Shown: piece after piece, positions 1 to 7,792 of the stretch
Numbering within the stretch: position 1 is the stretch's first letter
How the letters are laid out: every line of letters starts with the position of its first letter
Origin: VGBV01 sp963780395
GTDB taxonomy: Bacteria; Actinomycetota; Thermoleophilia; Solirubrobacterales; 70-9
Reading direction: 5' to 3'
NCBI GenBank assembly: GCA_963780395.1
Contig: CAWABY010000008.1
Coordinates: forward strand, 1 to 64,000
DNA: 64,000 bases
Program-made: the position numbers and the translations under genes
Notes under the pieces: generated by a model
Database searches by the model: none
What the model saw: the letters and a program-made list of their open reading frames with translations, nothing else
Told to the model about the DNA's origin: nothing

Positions 1-33
1 TGCGTACCGCGGGCGCCCCCCAACCCCGCCGCG

Positions 34-846
34 CTAGGGCTTCAGCTTCCGCCCTGAGCTGAACAGGTACTGCGACCAGGCGAGCAGCGCCAGGCTCATC
101 GCCGCGAGGACGCCGAAGGCAAGCGGAGCGCCCACGTCCGAGGTGCCCAGGAAGCCGTAGCGGACGGCGTCTACGACGTAGAAGAGCGGGTTGGCGTGCG
201 AGATCTGCTCCCACGGTGAGCCGAGGCGGTCCACGGAGTAGAAGACGCCGCCGAGGAAGGTGAGGGGGAGGATGACGATGTTGTTGATGAAGCTGGTGTG
301 GTCGAAGGACTCGGCGTAGATGCCGACGATCGTGCCGAGGGAGCCGAAGCCGACCACAAGCAGGAGCACTGCGGCGGCGAGGGCGAAGGGCTGGTCGATG
401 GGTGCGCCGGTGATCGGGACGGCCAAGGCCGCGAGCGCGCCGCCGATGATCAGGGCGCGGAACGCGCCGCCGACCAGGAAGCCGAGGTTCATCTGCCAGG
501 CCTTCATCGGGGCGGCCAGGACGTCGTCGATGAAGCGGTCGCTGCGTCCCTGGTAGATCGTGCTCGCGTTGTTGGAGTAGGCCGCCTGGGCCATCGCCAT
601 CGCGACCAGGCCGGGGACGATGAAGATCTCGTAGTCGAAGCCCTGGACCTCGTTGATGCGCCCGCCGAGGCTGAGACCGAAGACGACGATGAACAGGAGG
701 CTGCTGACGACCGGGGCGAGCGTCGTCTGCGTCCACAGCTTGAGCACGCGGTGGCACTCGCGGCGGCAGAGCCAGTAGAAGCTCGACCATGGGCGCGGGA
801 GGCCGGCGGCGACGGGAGCCTGGCGGGTGGCGGTCGCGCCGCTCAC
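34..846 (-). CDS. ABC-2 type transporter permease
   Basis: Membrane subunit (270 aa) of an ABC-2 exporter of the drug/daunorubicin-resistance or nodulation (NodJ/DrrB) type. The protein begins with a short cytoplasmic segment and then shows about six hydrophobic segments (for example LAPVVSSLLFIVVFGLSL near residue 45 and NNIVILPLTFLGGVFYSV near residue 175); the last carries the G-G-V-F-Y pattern common in this family. The GTG start overlaps the stop of the upstream ATPase gene by 4 nt (GTGA), so the two are translationally coupled. The same frame stays open far upstream, but that part is antisense to the ATPase and antiporter genes and was excluded. The substrate cannot be told from the sequence. 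Confidence 0.9.
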   Translation of the reverse strand: MSGATATRQAPVAAGLPRPWSSFYWLCRRECHRVLKLWTQTTLAPVVSSLLFIVVFGLSLGGRINEVQGFDYEIFIVPGLVAMAMAQAAYSNNASTIYQGRSDRFIDDVLAAPMKAWQMNLGFLVGGAFRALIIGGALAALAVPITGAPIDQPFALAAAVLLLVVGFGSLGTIVGIYAESFDHTSFINNIVILPLTFLGGVFYSVDRLGSPWEQISHANPLFYVVDAVRYGFLGTSDVGAPLAFGVLAAMSLALLAWSQYLFSSGRKLKP

Positions 847-1607
847 GCCGAGGCCTCCTCGGCGACCAGGCTCGTGGCTACGGTCTTGAGATAGACCTGC
901 TCCAGGCTGTCGGCGTCGTAGCGGTCCTTGAGGCCGTCGGAGGTGTCGCGGGCCATGATCTCGCCGCGACCGATCAGGGCGATCTCGTCGCAGAGCGCCT
1001 CGGCCTCTTCGAGGTAATGCGTGGTCAGGAGGATGGTCGTGCCCTGCTCGTGCAGACGGCGGATGTAGCGCCACAGCTCCTGGCGCAGCTCGATGTCGAC
1101 ACCGGCCGTGGGCTCGTCGAGGATGACCAGACGCGGCTCGTGCAGGAGTGCCCGGGCGAGGAGCAGCCGGCGCTTCATGCCGCCCGAGAGCTTGGGGGCG
1201 CGGGTGTCGCGCTTGGCGCGCAGGTCGAAGACGTCGATCATCTGGTCGGCGCGCTCCTCGGCCGCGGCCTTCTCCATGCCGTAGTAGCCGCCGTGGTAGA
1301 CGAGCGTCTCGCGCACGGTCAGGAAGCGGTCCAGGTTCGGCTCCTGCTCGGAGATGCCGATCTGGCGGCGGGCCTCCATGCAGTACGTCGGCAGTCCGAA
1401 CACGAGCGCCTCGCCCTCGGTGATCCGGATCAGGTTGCAAACGGCGCTGATCAGGGTGGTCTTGCCGGCGCCGTTGGGCCCGAGCAGACCGAAGAAGCTG
1501 CCGGCGGGCACCTCGAGGTCGAGCGCGTCGAGGGCGAGGGTGCCGTCGTCGTAGCGCTTGGTCAGGCCGCGGAGCTCCAGAGCTGGTTCGGATGAGCTGA
1601 GAGCCAT
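843..1607 (-). CDS. ABC transporter ATP-binding protein (drug-exporter type)
   Basis: ATPase partner (254 aa) of the ABC-2 permease. The Walker A motif GPNGAGKTT lies near residue 43, the signature LSGGMKRRL near residue 140 and Walker B VILDEPTAGVD near residue 160, followed by the H-loop LLTTHYLEEAE typical of the CcmA/DrrA/NatA class. ATG start; the gene is first in a two-gene operon with the permease. It powers export of an unidentified hydrophobic compound or lipid at the cytoplasmic membrane. Confidence 0.93.
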   Translation of the reverse strand: MALSSSEPALELRGLTKRYDDGTLALDALDLEVPAGSFFGLLGPNGAGKTTLISAVCNLIRITEGEALVFGLPTYCMEARRQIGISEQEPNLDRFLTVRETLVYHGGYYGMEKAAAEERADQMIDVFDLRAKRDTRAPKLSGGMKRRLLLARALLHEPRLVILDEPTAGVDIELRQELWRYIRRLHEQGTTILLTTHYLEEAEALCDEIALIGRGEIMARDTSDGLKDRYDADSLEQVYLKTVATSLVAEEASA

Positions 1608-1650
1608 CCGGATCGAGGTTAGTGGGCGGGTCTGGAAACGCTGGTCGGTT

Positions 1651-1667
1651 GGTCAGAATCACTGACC
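1651..1667. promoter_or_regulatory. Short inverted repeat just before the antiporter start
   Basis: GGTCAG (1651-1656) and CTGACC (1662-1667) form a perfect 6-bp inverted repeat with a 5-nt spacer, ending one base before the ATG of the antiporter gene. There is no clear ribosome binding site here, so the repeat could be an operator or an RNA hairpin that limits initiation. A 6-bp repeat can occur by chance; confidence is low. Confidence 0.25.
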
Positions 1668-1668
1668 G

Positions 1669-3252
1669 ATGGAGCACTTCGAGATCTTCCTGGCGGCTCT
1701 GTTCGTCTCGGTGGCGGGGCTGAACGTGCTGGCGCGCCGGATCAACGTGCCGTACCCGATCCCGCTCGTGATCGGAGGTGTCTTGCTGGGGCTGCTGCCC
1801 GGGATGCCGGAGATCGAGCTCGATCCCGACATGGTGCTGCTGGTTTTCCTGCCGCCGCTCCTCTACTCGGCGGCGTTCTTCAGCGACCTGCGCGCGCTGC
1901 GCTACAACGCCCGGCCGATCTCGATGGGGGCGATCGGGCTGGTGCTGGCCACGACGGGAGCGGTGGCGGTCGTCGCGCACGATGTGATCGGGACAAGCTG
2001 GGCGCTGTCGTTCGCGCTCGGGGCGATCGTGTCGCCGACCGACCCCGTCGCGGCGACGGCGATCATGCGCAACGTCGGCGCCCCGCGACGGATCGTGAAC
2101 CTGGTCGAGGGCGAGTCGCTGGTCAACGACGCTACCGCGCTGGTCGCCTACCGGGTTGCGGTGGCCGCCGCAATCGGAGGCAGCTTCTCGGCCGTCGACG
2201 CCGGATTCGAGTTCCTGCTCGCGGCCGTGGGCGGCGTCGCGATCGGCCTCGCCGTCGCCTTCGTGATCGCCGAGATCCGCCGCCGGCTCAACGACCCTGT
2301 CACCGAGATCACGATCTCGCTGCTGACCGCCTACGCCGCCTTCATACCCGCCGACGAGCTCGGGCTCTCGGGGGTGCTGGCCGCGGTCTCGGCCGGGGTA
2401 TACCTCGGCTGGCGGGCCCCCGAGTTGATTAGTCCCGAGACGCGCCTGCAGGCCTTCGGAACCTGGGAGGTCCTGATCTTCCTGCTGAACGCCACCCTGT
2501 TCATCCTGATCGGGCTGCAGCTTCCGGTGATCGTCGACGGGCTCGAGGGGACGCCGGTCGGCGAGGTGGTCGGCTATTCGGCGTTGGTCTGCGCCACGGT
2601 GATCGGGATGCGGTTCCTGTGGCTGTTCACGATGCCCTACGTGGTCAGGCTGCTCGACCGGCGGCCATCGCAAGTCGAGCGCAGGGTCGGGTTAGGCGAG
2701 CGGATCGTGTTCGGCTGGTCGGGGATGCGGGGAGCGGTTTCCCTTGCCGCCGCGCTGGCCCTGCCGTTGGAGACCGACGCCGGCGCGCCGCTTCCGGACC
2801 GAGACCTGATTCTGTTCATCACCTTCGCGCTGATCTTCGTCACCGTCGTCGGCCAGGGGTTAACGCTGCCGGCGCTGATCCGGCGGCTCGGTGTCGTCGA
2901 GGACGGCTCGGAGCTCGAAGAGGAGGAGCTGCGCGCCCGCTACCAGGCCGCGCAGGCCGCGATCGAGCGTTTGGAGGAGCTGGAGGACGAGGACTGGGCC
3001 CGCAACGAGACGCTCGAGCGGATGAAGGGCCTGTACCGCTTCCGCCAGCGTCGGGTGAAGACGCGCGCCGGAAAGATCGAGGACGACGGGATCGAGGACC
3101 AATCGCAGGCCTACCAGCGCGTGATCCATGAGGTCGCCAGCGCGCAGCGCGCCGAGCTGGTGCTCCTCCGCAACCGGGGCGAGATCTCCGCCGACGTGAT
3201 GAGGGTGCTCGAGCGGGAGCTGGACCTGGAGGAGGCCCGGCTCGAGATCTGA
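1669..3252 (+). CDS. Na+/H+ antiporter, CPA1 family
   Basis: Integral membrane cation/proton exchanger of 527 aa. About 12 hydrophobic segments occupy residues 1-410, with the CPA1 hallmarks SPTDPVA (near residue 123) and EGESLVNDATA (near 148), where the Asn-Asp pair is the ion-binding site. The C-terminal 110 residues are a charged, Glu/Arg-rich cytoplasmic tail, as in bacterial NhaP/YjcE-type exchangers. The ATG start immediately follows a short inverted repeat, and the gene is divergent from the ABC exporter. It is probably monocistronic, or transcribed with the carrier gene downstream. Expected role: Na+ or K+ extrusion and pH control; ion specificity is not readable. Confidence 0.92.
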   Translation: MEHFEIFLAALFVSVAGLNVLARRINVPYPIPLVIGGVLLGLLPGMPEIELDPDMVLLVFLPPLLYSAAFFSDLRALRYNARPISMGAIGLVLATTGAVAVVAHDVIGTSWALSFALGAIVSPTDPVAATAIMRNVGAPRRIVNLVEGESLVNDATALVAYRVAVAAAIGGSFSAVDAGFEFLLAAVGGVAIGLAVAFVIAEIRRRLNDPVTEITISLLTAYAAFIPADELGLSGVLAAVSAGVYLGWRAPELISPETRLQAFGTWEVLIFLLNATLFILIGLQLPVIVDGLEGTPVGEVVGYSALVCATVIGMRFLWLFTMPYVVRLLDRRPSQVERRVGLGERIVFGWSGMRGAVSLAAALALPLETDAGAPLPDRDLILFITFALIFVTVVGQGLTLPALIRRLGVVEDGSELEEEELRARYQAAQAAIERLEELEDEDWARNETLERMKGLYRFRQRRVKTRAGKIEDDGIEDQSQAYQRVIHEVASAQRAELVLLRNRGEISADVMRVLERELDLEEARLEI

Positions 3253-3288
3253 GCGCAGCGGCCGGACGGCCGAATAGCGTGCCCGTCC

Positions 3289-4155
3289 ATGGCAGCGGCT
3301 CTCGCCCTGATCGCGGCGGCGATCTTCGCCCTCGGCACCGTGCTGCAGCAGCGGGCGGCGATGACCGAGCCCGACGACCAGGCCTCCAGCAACACGATTC
3401 TGCTGCGGCTGGCGACCCATCCCGTCTGGCTCGCAGGGATCGCGGCCTACGGGCTCGCCTTCTTGGTGCAGGCGGCGGCGCTCGGCAACGGCCAGATCGT
3501 GGTCGTGCAGCCGGTGCTGGCGACGACGATCGTGTTCGCGCTGCCGCTGGGGGTGTGGCTCTCGCACCAGCAGATCTCGCGCCGCGACGTGTTCGCCGCG
3601 GTGGCGGTGACCGTGGGGCTGGGGGCGTTCCTGCTCTTCAGCGACCCCGGCGGGGGCCGCGAGAGCGCCGAGACCGGGGAGTGGCTGATTGCCGGCGGCG
3701 CGGTGATCGGTGGGGTGGTGGCGCTGGTCGCTGTAGGGCGCGGGCGTGCGGGCGCGCTCAAGGCCGCGCTTCTCGGCACCGCCGCCGGGCTCACCTTCGG
3801 CCTGGTCAGCTGCCTGACCAAGGAGGTCGTCGAGGTGTTCGAGGACGAAGGCTTGGTCGCGATGTTCGAGGACTGGCAGCTCTACGCGATCCTGGGGCTG
3901 GGCTTCATCGGCATGACGGTCACCCAGCAGGGCCTGCAGACCGGGGTGCTGCCGCCGGAGGTCGCGACCAGCTCGATCTTCAACCCGGCATTGAGCGTCG
4001 TGCTGGGGCTGATCCTCTTCGATGAGGCGATCCACCGCGACGTGGTGGACTCGGTCGCCGCCGTACTGGCGCTGGTGGCGATGTTCGCCGGGGTCGCGGT
4101 GCTGGCGCTGAGCCCGCCCCAGCCCCGCACCGAGGAACCGCACGCCGGCGGGTAG
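3289..4155 (+). CDS. DMT-superfamily transporter, NIPA/EamA-like
   Basis: Protein of 288 aa with about nine or ten hydrophobic helices and almost no soluble part. The opening segment (ALIAAAIFALGTVLQQRAA) and the VVVQPVLATTIVFALPLGV motif resemble actinobacterial drug/metabolite transporters related to eukaryotic Mg2+ transporters of the NIPA group. The second half repeats the fold (GLGFIGMTVTQQGLQTGVLPPEVATSS). ATG start 36 nt after the antiporter stop, in the same direction. The substrate is unknown; Mg2+ or small organic efflux are both possible. Confidence 0.85.
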   Translation: MAAALALIAAAIFALGTVLQQRAAMTEPDDQASSNTILLRLATHPVWLAGIAAYGLAFLVQAAALGNGQIVVVQPVLATTIVFALPLGVWLSHQQISRRDVFAAVAVTVGLGAFLLFSDPGGGRESAETGEWLIAGGAVIGGVVALVAVGRGRAGALKAALLGTAAGLTFGLVSCLTKEVVEVFEDEGLVAMFEDWQLYAILGLGFIGMTVTQQGLQTGVLPPEVATSSIFNPALSVVLGLILFDEAIHRDVVDSVAAVLALVAMFAGVAVLALSPPQPRTEEPHAGG

Positions 4156-4164
4156 GCTGGCGCC

Positions 4165-4743
4165 GTGGAGAGCAAGATCGAGACAGTCGGCTTCACCCGC
4201 ATGAAGGACGGGACCCGCGAGGACTACGAGCTGCTGGACCGCCTCGAGCAGCCCTACCTGGAGGCCCTGCCCGACCGCATCCTCGCCGCGGTCGAGGCGC
4301 TGAAGGAATCCTTCTCCGGGTACCAGGTGAGCCGGTACGAGCACTCGCTGCAGTCCGCGACCCGGGCTGAGCGCGACGGGCGCGACGAGGAGTATGTGGT
4401 CGCGGCGCTTGTTCACGACATCGGCGACGAACTGGCGCCCCACACCCACGGCGAGATGATGGGGGCCGTGCTGCGCCCGTTCGTGCGGCCCGAGGTCTGC
4501 TGGATCGTCCGCCACCACGGCCTCTTCCAGTCCTACTACTACGCCCACCACACCGGCGGCGACCGCGACGCCCGCGAGCGCTACCGCGACCACGAGTGGT
4601 TCGATGCCTGCGCCGAGTTCTGCGAGCGCTACGACCAGAACTGCTTCGACCCCGCCTACCAGTGGCTTCCGATCGAGCACTTCGAGCCGATGGTGCGCCG
4701 CGTCTTCGCTGAGCCGCGCTATCTCGAAGCCGAGGCTGACTGA
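4165..4743 (+). CDS. HD domain-containing protein
   Basis: Soluble protein of 192 aa with the HD-phosphohydrolase signature: H in SRYEHSLQ, the HD pair in VAALVHDIGDELAP, then H in HTHGEMMG and the RHHGLFQSYYYAHHTGG stretch that supplies further metal ligands. It resembles the inositol-oxygenase/phosphohydrolase-like HD proteins annotated as hypothetical in actinobacteria. GTG start 9 nt after the preceding carrier gene, so probably co-transcribed with it. A metal-dependent phosphatase or diiron oxygenase role is possible; the substrate is unknown. Confidence 0.85.
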   Translation: MESKIETVGFTRMKDGTREDYELLDRLEQPYLEALPDRILAAVEALKESFSGYQVSRYEHSLQSATRAERDGRDEEYVVAALVHDIGDELAPHTHGEMMGAVLRPFVRPEVCWIVRHHGLFQSYYYAHHTGGDRDARERYRDHEWFDACAEFCERYDQNCFDPAYQWLPIEHFEPMVRRVFAEPRYLEAEAD

Positions 4744-4776
4744 CAGGGGCGACGGCTTCGGGCATCTCCTGCTACG

Positions 4777-4794
4777 GTTAACCATATGGTTAAC
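4777..4794. promoter_or_regulatory. Perfect 18-bp palindrome over the arsR-type start codon (putative operator)
   Basis: GTTAACCATATGGTTAAC is a perfect palindrome whose centre is the ATG of the downstream regulator (4786). No Shine-Dalgarno sequence is present; a TACGGT element lies just upstream, so the mRNA may be leaderless. A symmetric site at this position suits autorepression by the dimeric ArsR-family protein it precedes. Direct observation for the palindrome; the operator role is inferred. Confidence 0.6.
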
Positions 4795-5094
4795 GATCCA
4801 TTCAAGGTACTCGCCCATCCGATCCGCCGCGGAATCGTCGAGCGGCTCTCGGAGGGCACGGCCACCGTCGCCGAAGCGACGCGGGACTTTCCCGTCTCGA
4901 AGCCGGCGATCTCGAAGCACCTGAAGGTGCTCGAGGAATCCGGCGTCGTCGTGCGCGTGATCGACGGGCGGAAACACCGCCTCTCGCTCGACCCGCGGGC
5001 GCTCGAGGGGGCGGCCGACTGGATGGACGTGCAACGGGCGCGCTGGACGCGCCTGTTCGACACCGTCGATGACTACCTGAAGGAGGACCTATGA
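4786..5094 (+). CDS. ArsR-family transcriptional regulator
   Basis: Winged-helix repressor of 102 aa with the ArsR pattern: FKVLAHPIRRGIVERLSEG at the N-terminus and the recognition helix in VSKPAISKHLKVLEESGVV. It lacks a CxC metal-binding motif and belongs to the group found next to SRPBCC (AHSA1) genes. Its start codon is embedded in a perfect palindrome, suggesting autoregulation. The stop overlaps the next ATG by 4 nt (ATGA), so it heads an operon with DUF899, a 41-aa ORF and an SRPBCC protein. Confidence 0.92.
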   Translation: MVNDPFKVLAHPIRRGIVERLSEGTATVAEATRDFPVSKPAISKHLKVLEESGVVVRVIDGRKHRLSLDPRALEGAADWMDVQRARWTRLFDTVDDYLKEDL

Positions 5095-5795
5095 AGACGC
5101 CAGATGCTGTTGATGTGGTCTCGCCCGAGGATTGGAAGCAGGCCCGCGAGGAGATGCTCGTGAAGGAGAAGGAGTACATGCGGGCGGGCGACGCGCTCGC
5201 CGCGGAGCGGCGGCGGATGCCGTGGTTGGCCGTCGAGAAGGACTACGAGTTCGTGGGCCCGGACGGGAAGATGAGCTTCGAGGACCTCTTCCAGGGCAGG
5301 CGCCAGCTGGTCGTCTATCGCGCCTTCTACGACCCGGGCATCACGACCACGGTCGATCCGTACGAGTACCCCGAGCGGGCGTGCGGGGGTTGCTCCTTCA
5401 TGGCCGACCAGATGGCTCACCCCGCCCACCTGGGCGGCCGCGACACCGCGCTGGCCTTCGTCTCGCGCTCCCCGCTGGCGCAGATCCAGGACCTGCAGGA
5501 ACGGATGGGGTGGCAGCGCATCCCGTGGTACGAGCTGACCGACGACTGGGACAAGGAGTTCGGGGTCGACCAGTGGCACGGGACGAACGCCTTCATCCGC
5601 ACCGACGACGGGATCTTCCGTACCTACTTCGTCGACGCCCGCGGCGACGAAGGCATGGGCACCACCTGGAGCCTCCTCGACATCACCGCGCTCGGACGGC
5701 AGGAGAAGTGGGAGGACTCGCCCGAGGGATACCCGCAGTCCGACCCGTACCAGTGGTGGAACTACAACGGCGACTACCCGAAGGACGCCGCGTGA
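5091..5795 (+). CDS. DUF899 family (thioredoxin-like) protein
   Basis: Protein of 234 aa matching the DUF899 family, which has a thioredoxin-like fold. Recognisable parts are the N-terminal REEMLVKEKEYMRAGDALAAERRRMP block, RRQLVVYRAFYDP, and a CGGCSFMADQM segment, where the two Cys would be the redox pair, followed by the RDTALAFVSRSP segment. The gene is the second of an ArsR-led operon (ATGA overlap upstream, GTGA overlap downstream). The enzymatic role is not established. Confidence 0.9.
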   Translation: MKTPDAVDVVSPEDWKQAREEMLVKEKEYMRAGDALAAERRRMPWLAVEKDYEFVGPDGKMSFEDLFQGRRQLVVYRAFYDPGITTTVDPYEYPERACGGCSFMADQMAHPAHLGGRDTALAFVSRSPLAQIQDLQERMGWQRIPWYELTDDWDKEFGVDQWHGTNAFIRTDDGIFRTYFVDARGDEGMGTTWSLLDITALGRQEKWEDSPEGYPQSDPYQWWNYNGDYPKDAA

Positions 5796-5917
5796 CCGGC
5801 GAAATTCTGGGACACGTCGGAGGTCTCCCGGTCGAGGAGCTGGTGCCGCTTGCGGGCGGCGCCGGCAGCCTCCTCGTGGCGCGCGTGTGGCTGTGGATCC
5901 GCTTTCGGGGAGAATGA
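5792..5917 (+). CDS. Small 41-aa protein between DUF899 and SRPBCC genes
   Basis: A GTG start overlaps the DUF899 stop (GTGA), and the ORF ends 4 nt before the SRPBCC ATG, so it fits exactly into the operon gap. The product starts with a GHVGGLPVEE motif and ends in a hydrophobic stretch (LVPLAGGAGSLLVARVWLWI) capped by RFRGE, giving one probable membrane helix. It is not recognised as a named family. Precise coupling on both sides and the P-V-E-E motif favour a real gene over chance. Confidence 0.6.
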   Translation: MTGEILGHVGGLPVEELVPLAGGAGSLLVARVWLWIRFRGE

Positions 5918-5921
5918 CGCG

Positions 5922-6365
5922 ATGAAGGAGCGGCCGACGCTGACGATGGAGCGGACCTTCGCCGCCCCCGCCGAGCGCGTGTTCGAGGCGTTTACGAGCG
6001 AGGAGGTGATGCGCCGCTGGTTCCACGCCGGCCCCGACTGGGAGACGCCCGAGGCGCGGGTGGACCTGCGGGTCGGCGGCGAGGTCCGGGTCGTGATGCG
6101 GAACCCGCACGAGGATGCACGCTACGGCGGCGGCGGCCGCTACACCGAGATCGAACCGCCGCAGAGGCTCGCGTTCACCTGGATCTGGGACGACGACCGC
6201 GACCAGGTCGAGCAGCTGATCGAGATCGACTTCTCCGAGAGCGACGAGCGGACGACCGTCCGCTTCGTCCACCGCAACCTCTGGGACGAGCAAACCGTCG
6301 CCGACCACGAGGACGGCTGGAGCAAGGCGTTCGAGAACCTCAGGCGCGAGGTCGAGTCGGGATGA
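5922..6365 (+). CDS. SRPBCC (AHSA1-like) domain protein
   Basis: Protein of 147 aa with the START/Bet v1-like ligand-binding fold of the Aha1-C/AHSA1 family: LTMERTFAAPAERVFEAFTS at the start, MRRWFHAGPDWE, the G-G-R-Y-T-E-I beta strand and the C-terminal GWSKAFENLRREVES helix. ATG at 5922 was chosen because upstream in-frame sequence codes for the 41-aa ORF in another frame. Such proteins are regularly encoded with ArsR regulators; they bind small hydrophobic ligands. Last gene of the ArsR operon. Confidence 0.9.
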   Translation: MKERPTLTMERTFAAPAERVFEAFTSEEVMRRWFHAGPDWETPEARVDLRVGGEVRVVMRNPHEDARYGGGGRYTEIEPPQRLAFTWIWDDDRDQVEQLIEIDFSESDERTTVRFVHRNLWDEQTVADHEDGWSKAFENLRREVESG

Positions 6366-6386
6366 CGAGAGCCTGAACCGGCGGCC

Positions 6387-7463
6387 CTAGCTGCCCAGCG
6401 AGACCACGTGCCCGGCCTGGGGCGCGACCTTGCCGTCCAGAACCTCGAGGTATGCGTCCTTGAGCGCCTCGCCGCCCTCGCCGTGCTTCACCTCGAGCCA
6501 GCCGGCCGACCACTCCACGAAGGGCTTCCAGGCCTCTGTCACCCGCTCGTCCAGCCCGCCGGCGCCCCAGTCGGCGCGGCGCTTGACGATCCGGTCGGGG
6601 GCGAAGAACATGACCGGCCTCGGGCCCGGAAGGTCGCCTGCGCCGGCAGCCATCTGGTCGTGATGGGTGGCGCCGACCACCGCGCTGTGCTTGAGGTCGT
6701 CGCCGTAGTGCTCGTGCACGGCCTTGCGCACATCGCCGTCGCCCGACATGTCCACGTAGACGGCGCCGCCCTTGGGCAGGCCGCCGATCTCGTCGTAGCG
6801 GACAGTGGCGTCATAGACGCCAAGGCCCTCGACGAACTTGGCGTTGCCCGGCGACGTGAGCCCGATCACCTCCAGGCCCTCGCGCTTGGAGAGCAAGTAG
6901 GCGGCGATGACCGCCGTCTTGCTGGAGGCGCTGGAGAGGACCATCGTCTGGACGCCAAAGCCGTCCTCGTCGGCGATCAGGTCGTCGATCAGGAACGAGG
7001 TGTAGAAGAGCGGCCAGAAGAGGATCTGCTCGTCCTCGCGCTCAGGGTCATGCAGCGGGTCGCCTTCGACCAGGCGGTAGGCCTGGTAGACGGCGGGCAG
7101 CTCGGCGCGGTGCGGCGAGGCCTCGTTGAAGCCGCGCTCGTTGACTCGCTCCGGCGTGACCACGAGGTTGCTGGAGGGGGGCAGATAGCCGTAGATGCGG
7201 GCGTCGGCCGGAAGCTCGGTGTCGCCCGGATCGGACACGGTGGCGAACCCCCAGACCGGCATCCGCCCCCAGCCGTCGGGCCCGGGGAAGAACTTCCAAT
7301 AGTTCATCGCGTCGCCCAGGACCGCGTAGGTGATGTTGTTGGCGGTGACCCCGAAGGAGTCCACGGCCAGCAGCGCCTGGCCGTCCTCGATCTCGGGCGG
7401 CTCGGCGTCATCCTCGAGCAGCCGGGTCTCGTGCAGATCGTCGCGCTTGACCAGGAACTCCAT
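6387..7463 (-). CDS. DUF2855 family protein
   Basis: Protein of 358 aa resembling DUF2855, a family distantly related to medium-chain dehydrogenase/reductase folds. The start (EFLVKRDDLHETRLLED), the segment VDSFGVTANNITYAVLGD and the middle section MVLSSASSKTAVIAAYLL (a Rossmann-like strand-helix) are visible; a canonical NAD-binding GxGxxG is not. Convergent with the SRPBCC operon and free of neighbours that would suggest a pathway. Function unknown. Confidence 0.87.
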   Translation of the reverse strand: MEFLVKRDDLHETRLLEDDAEPPEIEDGQALLAVDSFGVTANNITYAVLGDAMNYWKFFPGPDGWGRMPVWGFATVSDPGDTELPADARIYGYLPPSSNLVVTPERVNERGFNEASPHRAELPAVYQAYRLVEGDPLHDPEREDEQILFWPLFYTSFLIDDLIADEDGFGVQTMVLSSASSKTAVIAAYLLSKREGLEVIGLTSPGNAKFVEGLGVYDATVRYDEIGGLPKGGAVYVDMSGDGDVRKAVHEHYGDDLKHSAVVGATHHDQMAAGAGDLPGPRPVMFFAPDRIVKRRADWGAGGLDERVTEAWKPFVEWSAGWLEVKHGEGGEALKDAYLEVLDGKVAPQAGHVVSLGS

Positions 7464-7506
7464 CCCGGCGGACCCTAGCCGCCGGGGCCGTCTCGCGACT
7501 GCGTGC

Positions 7507-7785
7507 CTACTTGCCCGACGGCTGGCAGTAGGCGTGGACGGTGCCGGTGCCGGGCAGTTCCGAGACGCTGGTCATCGTGGCCTGCCATCCCGTCGCGCCT
7601 GGGAGGCGGACCGAGCTGATCGGCCCGGCGGCGCTGAAGCCGTCCGCGGTGGCGGCGATGTGGGCGTCGAAACCGCCCGAGATCGCCCTGGTGCCGCGCG
7701 GGCAGTACGCGATCACGGATCCGGTCGTCCCGACGTGATCGTGGCCTTCACGGGGACCGCCGTGCGGCCGGCTCCCCGAGAGCGC
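7507..7785 (-). pseudogene. Truncated, frameshifted remnant of a small secreted protein
   Basis: The readable C-terminal part (7507-7716, GTG in frame) contains AYCPRGTRAISGGF and ends in VHAYCQPSGK. This pattern of two Cys and a G-T-R-A-(I/V)-S-G-G-F loop is common in exported hypothetical proteins of this bacterial group. Immediately upstream, another frame encodes TAVPVKATITSG, the strand expected before it, so a frameshift lies near 7720. No signal peptide fits before the WS/DGAT stop at 7793, so the 5' end is missing. Confidence 0.45.
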
Positions 7786-7792
7786 TGGAGCT

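Noticed and set aside
846..2673. N-terminal extension of the ABC-2 permease frame
   Set aside because: The 600 extra residues overlap the ATPase and antiporter genes and are low complexity; the GTGA junction at 843-846 marks the true start.
2860..5034. 724-aa minus-strand open frame
   Set aside because: Runs opposite the antiporter, carrier, HD and ArsR genes, which all carry strong motifs; it is a shadow frame.
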